Shown piece by piece: positions 62,251 through 64,000 of a DNA stretch of 64,000 nt. A program made the position numbers and the translations under genes. Position 1 is the stretch's first letter. Each line of letters starts with the position of its first letter. This stretch comes from Novosphingobium pentaromativorans US6-1 (GTDB taxonomy: Bacteria; Pseudomonadota; Alphaproteobacteria; Sphingomonadales; Sphingomonadaceae). The notes beneath the pieces are model-generated. The model did no database searches. It saw only the letters and a list, made by a program, of their open reading frames with translations, and was not told the DNA's origin. The stretch covers positions 1,443,501 to 1,507,500 of the forward strand of contig NZ_CP009291.1 of assembly GCF_000767465.1 (NCBI RefSeq). The letters are read 5' to 3'.

Positions 62251-63981
62251 ATGAAACACAAACTGCTGGCAGGTCTGGCCTACCTTGCAATGGGAGCCTG
62301 TGCAACCGCCGCGCCCCCTCCCGAAGCGCCGATGGCGGCCGCACCTGCGGCCCAGGCTCCGGCAAGCGCGTGGAAGGCCTTCGTCCAGAAGACCATCGAC
62401 GACTGGATGATCCAGGACCCTGCCTTCGCCGTCTATCAGGGCGCACACCAGTTCGACGGCAGGCTGCCCGACTGGAGCGAAGCCGGCCTCGCCAAACGTG
62501 CCGCCTTCCTCCACTCGGTCATCGACCGGGCGAACGCCTTCACCGGCCTGTCCGACGCCGACAGGTTCGAGCGCGATTACCTGGTGCAGGTTGCCAAGGG
62601 CAGCCTCTTCTGGATCGAAGATGCCGACCAGCCGCACACGAACCCGACCTGGTACATCAACGGCGGGCTCGACCCGAACGTCTATGTCAGCCGCAACTAT
62701 GCCGACAAGGCAACGCGGATGAAGGCCATGATCGGTTTCTTCAAGGCGGTGCCGACTGCCGCAAAGAACATCCGCGCCAACCTCAAGCCGAAGATGCCTG
62801 CCAGCTTCATCAAGCTGGGCGTCGCCGGCTTCGGCGGTTTCGCGGAATACTATCGCGGCGATGCCCGCGCAGCCTTTGCCGACGTGCAGGACCCTGCGCT
62901 GCAGGCCGAGTTCAAGGCCACGTCCGAAGCTGCGGCAAATGCCATGCAACAACTCGCCGACTGGCTCGCCGCAGCCACGCCGACGCAGGACTTCGCGCTG
63001 GGGGCCGAGCGTTTCTCGCGCATGCTGGCCGCGACCGAAGCGGTCGATGCCCCGCTGGACGAGCTTGAAGCGGTGGGTCAGGCCGATCTCAAGCGCAACC
63101 AGGAGGCGCTGAAGAAGGCCTGCGCCGCCTATGCCCCGGGCAAGGACATCCAGGGCTGTTTCGACAAGATGCGGGCCGACAAGCCAGAAGGTGGACCGGT
63201 CACCGCCGCGCGCAAGCAGATCCCCGATCTCACCGCCTTCGTGCGCGCGCACGACCTGGTGACGATCCCGGGAACCGAGCAGGCGCTGGTCGAGGAAAGC
63301 CCGCCCTACAACCGGCAGAACTCCGCCTACATCGACCCGCCCGGACCGTTCGAGAAGGGCATCCCCTCGATCTATTACATCTCGCCGCCGGACCCTTCGT
63401 GGCCCATGCAGAAGCAGCAGGACTACATTCCGGGCAAGAACGACCTGCTGTTCACATCGGTCCATGAAGTCATGCCCGGCCACTTCCTGCAGTTCCTCCA
63501 CTCGAACCGCTCGCCGTCATGGGTGGGCCGCCTGTGGGTGGGCTATGCCTTCGCCGAAGGGTGGGCGCACTATGCCGAGGAAATGATGTGGGATGCGGGC
63601 CTCGGTGACGGCGATCCCGGCGTCCACGTCGGCCAGCTCTCCAACGCCCTGCTGCGCAACTGCCGCTATCTGTCAGCCATCGGCCTGCACGCCCGCGGCA
63701 TGACGCAGGAGCAGTCCAAGCGCATGTTCATGGACGAATGCTATCAGGACGAAGGCACGGCCGAACAGCAGGCCGCGCGCGGGACCTACGACCCGGCCTA
63801 CCTCAACTACACGCTGGGCAAGCTGATGATCCGCAAGCTGCGCGACGACTGGACCGCCAGCCGTGGCGGTCGCGGCGCATGGAAGCAGTTCCACGACACT
63901 TTCCTGAGCTACGGCGGCCCGCCGATCCCACTGGTTCGCCAGACCATGATGCACGAAGACGCACCGCACGCGGTCTTCTGA
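62251..63981 (+). CDS. DUF885 family metallopeptidase-like lipoprotein
   Basis: 576 residues. Signal peptide with lipobox (GLAYLAMGACATAA), an Ala/Pro-rich linker, then the DUF885 body. The likely zinc site is TSVHEVMPGHFLQF (HE-x3-GH) with a downstream glutamate in GYAFAEGWAHYAEEM and the conserved MFMDECYQDEGTAEQQAARGTYDP. The family is widespread in sphingomonads and predicted to be periplasmic peptidases; no substrate is established. It stops 19 bases before the window end. Confidence 0.92.
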   Translation: MKHKLLAGLAYLAMGACATAAPPPEAPMAAAPAAQAPASAWKAFVQKTIDDWMIQDPAFAVYQGAHQFDGRLPDWSEAGLAKRAAFLHSVIDRANAFTGLSDADRFERDYLVQVAKGSLFWIEDADQPHTNPTWYINGGLDPNVYVSRNYADKATRMKAMIGFFKAVPTAAKNIRANLKPKMPASFIKLGVAGFGGFAEYYRGDARAAFADVQDPALQAEFKATSEAAANAMQQLADWLAAATPTQDFALGAERFSRMLAATEAVDAPLDELEAVGQADLKRNQEALKKACAAYAPGKDIQGCFDKMRADKPEGGPVTAARKQIPDLTAFVRAHDLVTIPGTEQALVEESPPYNRQNSAYIDPPGPFEKGIPSIYYISPPDPSWPMQKQQDYIPGKNDLLFTSVHEVMPGHFLQFLHSNRSPSWVGRLWVGYAFAEGWAHYAEEMMWDAGLGDGDPGVHVGQLSNALLRNCRYLSAIGLHARGMTQEQSKRMFMDECYQDEGTAEQQAARGTYDPAYLNYTLGKLMIRKLRDDWTASRGGRGAWKQFHDTFLSYGGPPIPLVRQTMMHEDAPHAVF

Positions 63982-64000
63982 TCCAAAAGCGTTTGCACCC

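Overview
The window reads as a chromosomal segment of a high-GC alphaproteobacterium of the order Sphingomonadales (Novosphingobium/Sphingobium-like). This rests on gene content and style: an EcfG-NepR-PhyR general stress response (GSR) locus, large TonB-dependent receptors, NodT-type outer-membrane factors, a PutA without its own DNA-binding domain next to an Lrp-type PutR, and many tiny gene overlaps. I see no insertion sequences, integrases, phage genes, CRISPR arrays or rRNA. There is one tRNA, Arg(TCT), with an encoded CCA end.

Layout. 1-4.1 kb: putA (cut by the window edge) divergent from putR. 4.5-11.3 kb: an unusual amino-acid/carbamoyl locus. It holds a membrane-anchored FN3-like protein, an SSS-family transporter, a 40-residue membrane peptide, an ATCase-like carbamoyltransferase and an AsnB-type amidotransferase in one tightly overlapping operon, facing a WYL-like small protein and an M20 N-carbamoyl-amino-acid hydrolase. 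11.3-13.3 kb: XpaC/TelA pair. 13.4-18.5 kb: glutathione-dependent formaldehyde oxidation (class III ADH, VOC protein, S-formylglutathione hydrolase, formate/nitrite transporter, FdhD) with a divergent LysR regulator. 18.7-26 kb: enoyl-CoA hydratase, then a TetR-controlled RND tripartite efflux pump.

26.6-40.4 kb is a stress and light-sensing region. It has a Crp/Fnr regulator, heme oxygenase plus bacteriophytochrome kinase/receiver, a hemerythrin protein, a PPOX-fold protein, a second EcfG-type sigma factor with its own receiver protein, PhyR, a frameshifted PhyK-like kinase, NepR-EcfG, Fe-superoxide dismutase, a GlsB-type membrane protein, a TonB-like protein and DoxX. Several of these genes carry exact GGAAC-N16/17-CGTT promoters, the EcfG consensus. 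One such promoter reads into a gene-free stretch that folds into three hairpins, the first exposing a C-rich loop and the last followed by a T-tract. This is a strong candidate for a stress-induced small RNA of GsrN type.

40.5-45.4 kb: a TonB-dependent receptor divergent from a tannase/feruloyl-esterase family protein. 45.7-52.4 kb: tRNA-Arg, queuosine precursor transporter, recF, and a tesA / ybbA-ybbP-like cluster. 52.6-64 kb: a second TonB-dependent receptor, typA, a Tyr/Arg-rich secreted protein, a frameshifted glycosyltransferase, rarA, a DUF429-like protein and a DUF885 metallopeptidase-like lipoprotein.

The two ideas most worth testing are (i) that the 4.5-11.3 kb locus makes and recycles an N-carbamoylated, amidated amino acid (possibly a compatible solute), and (ii) the GSR-controlled small RNA at about 33.74-33.90 kb.
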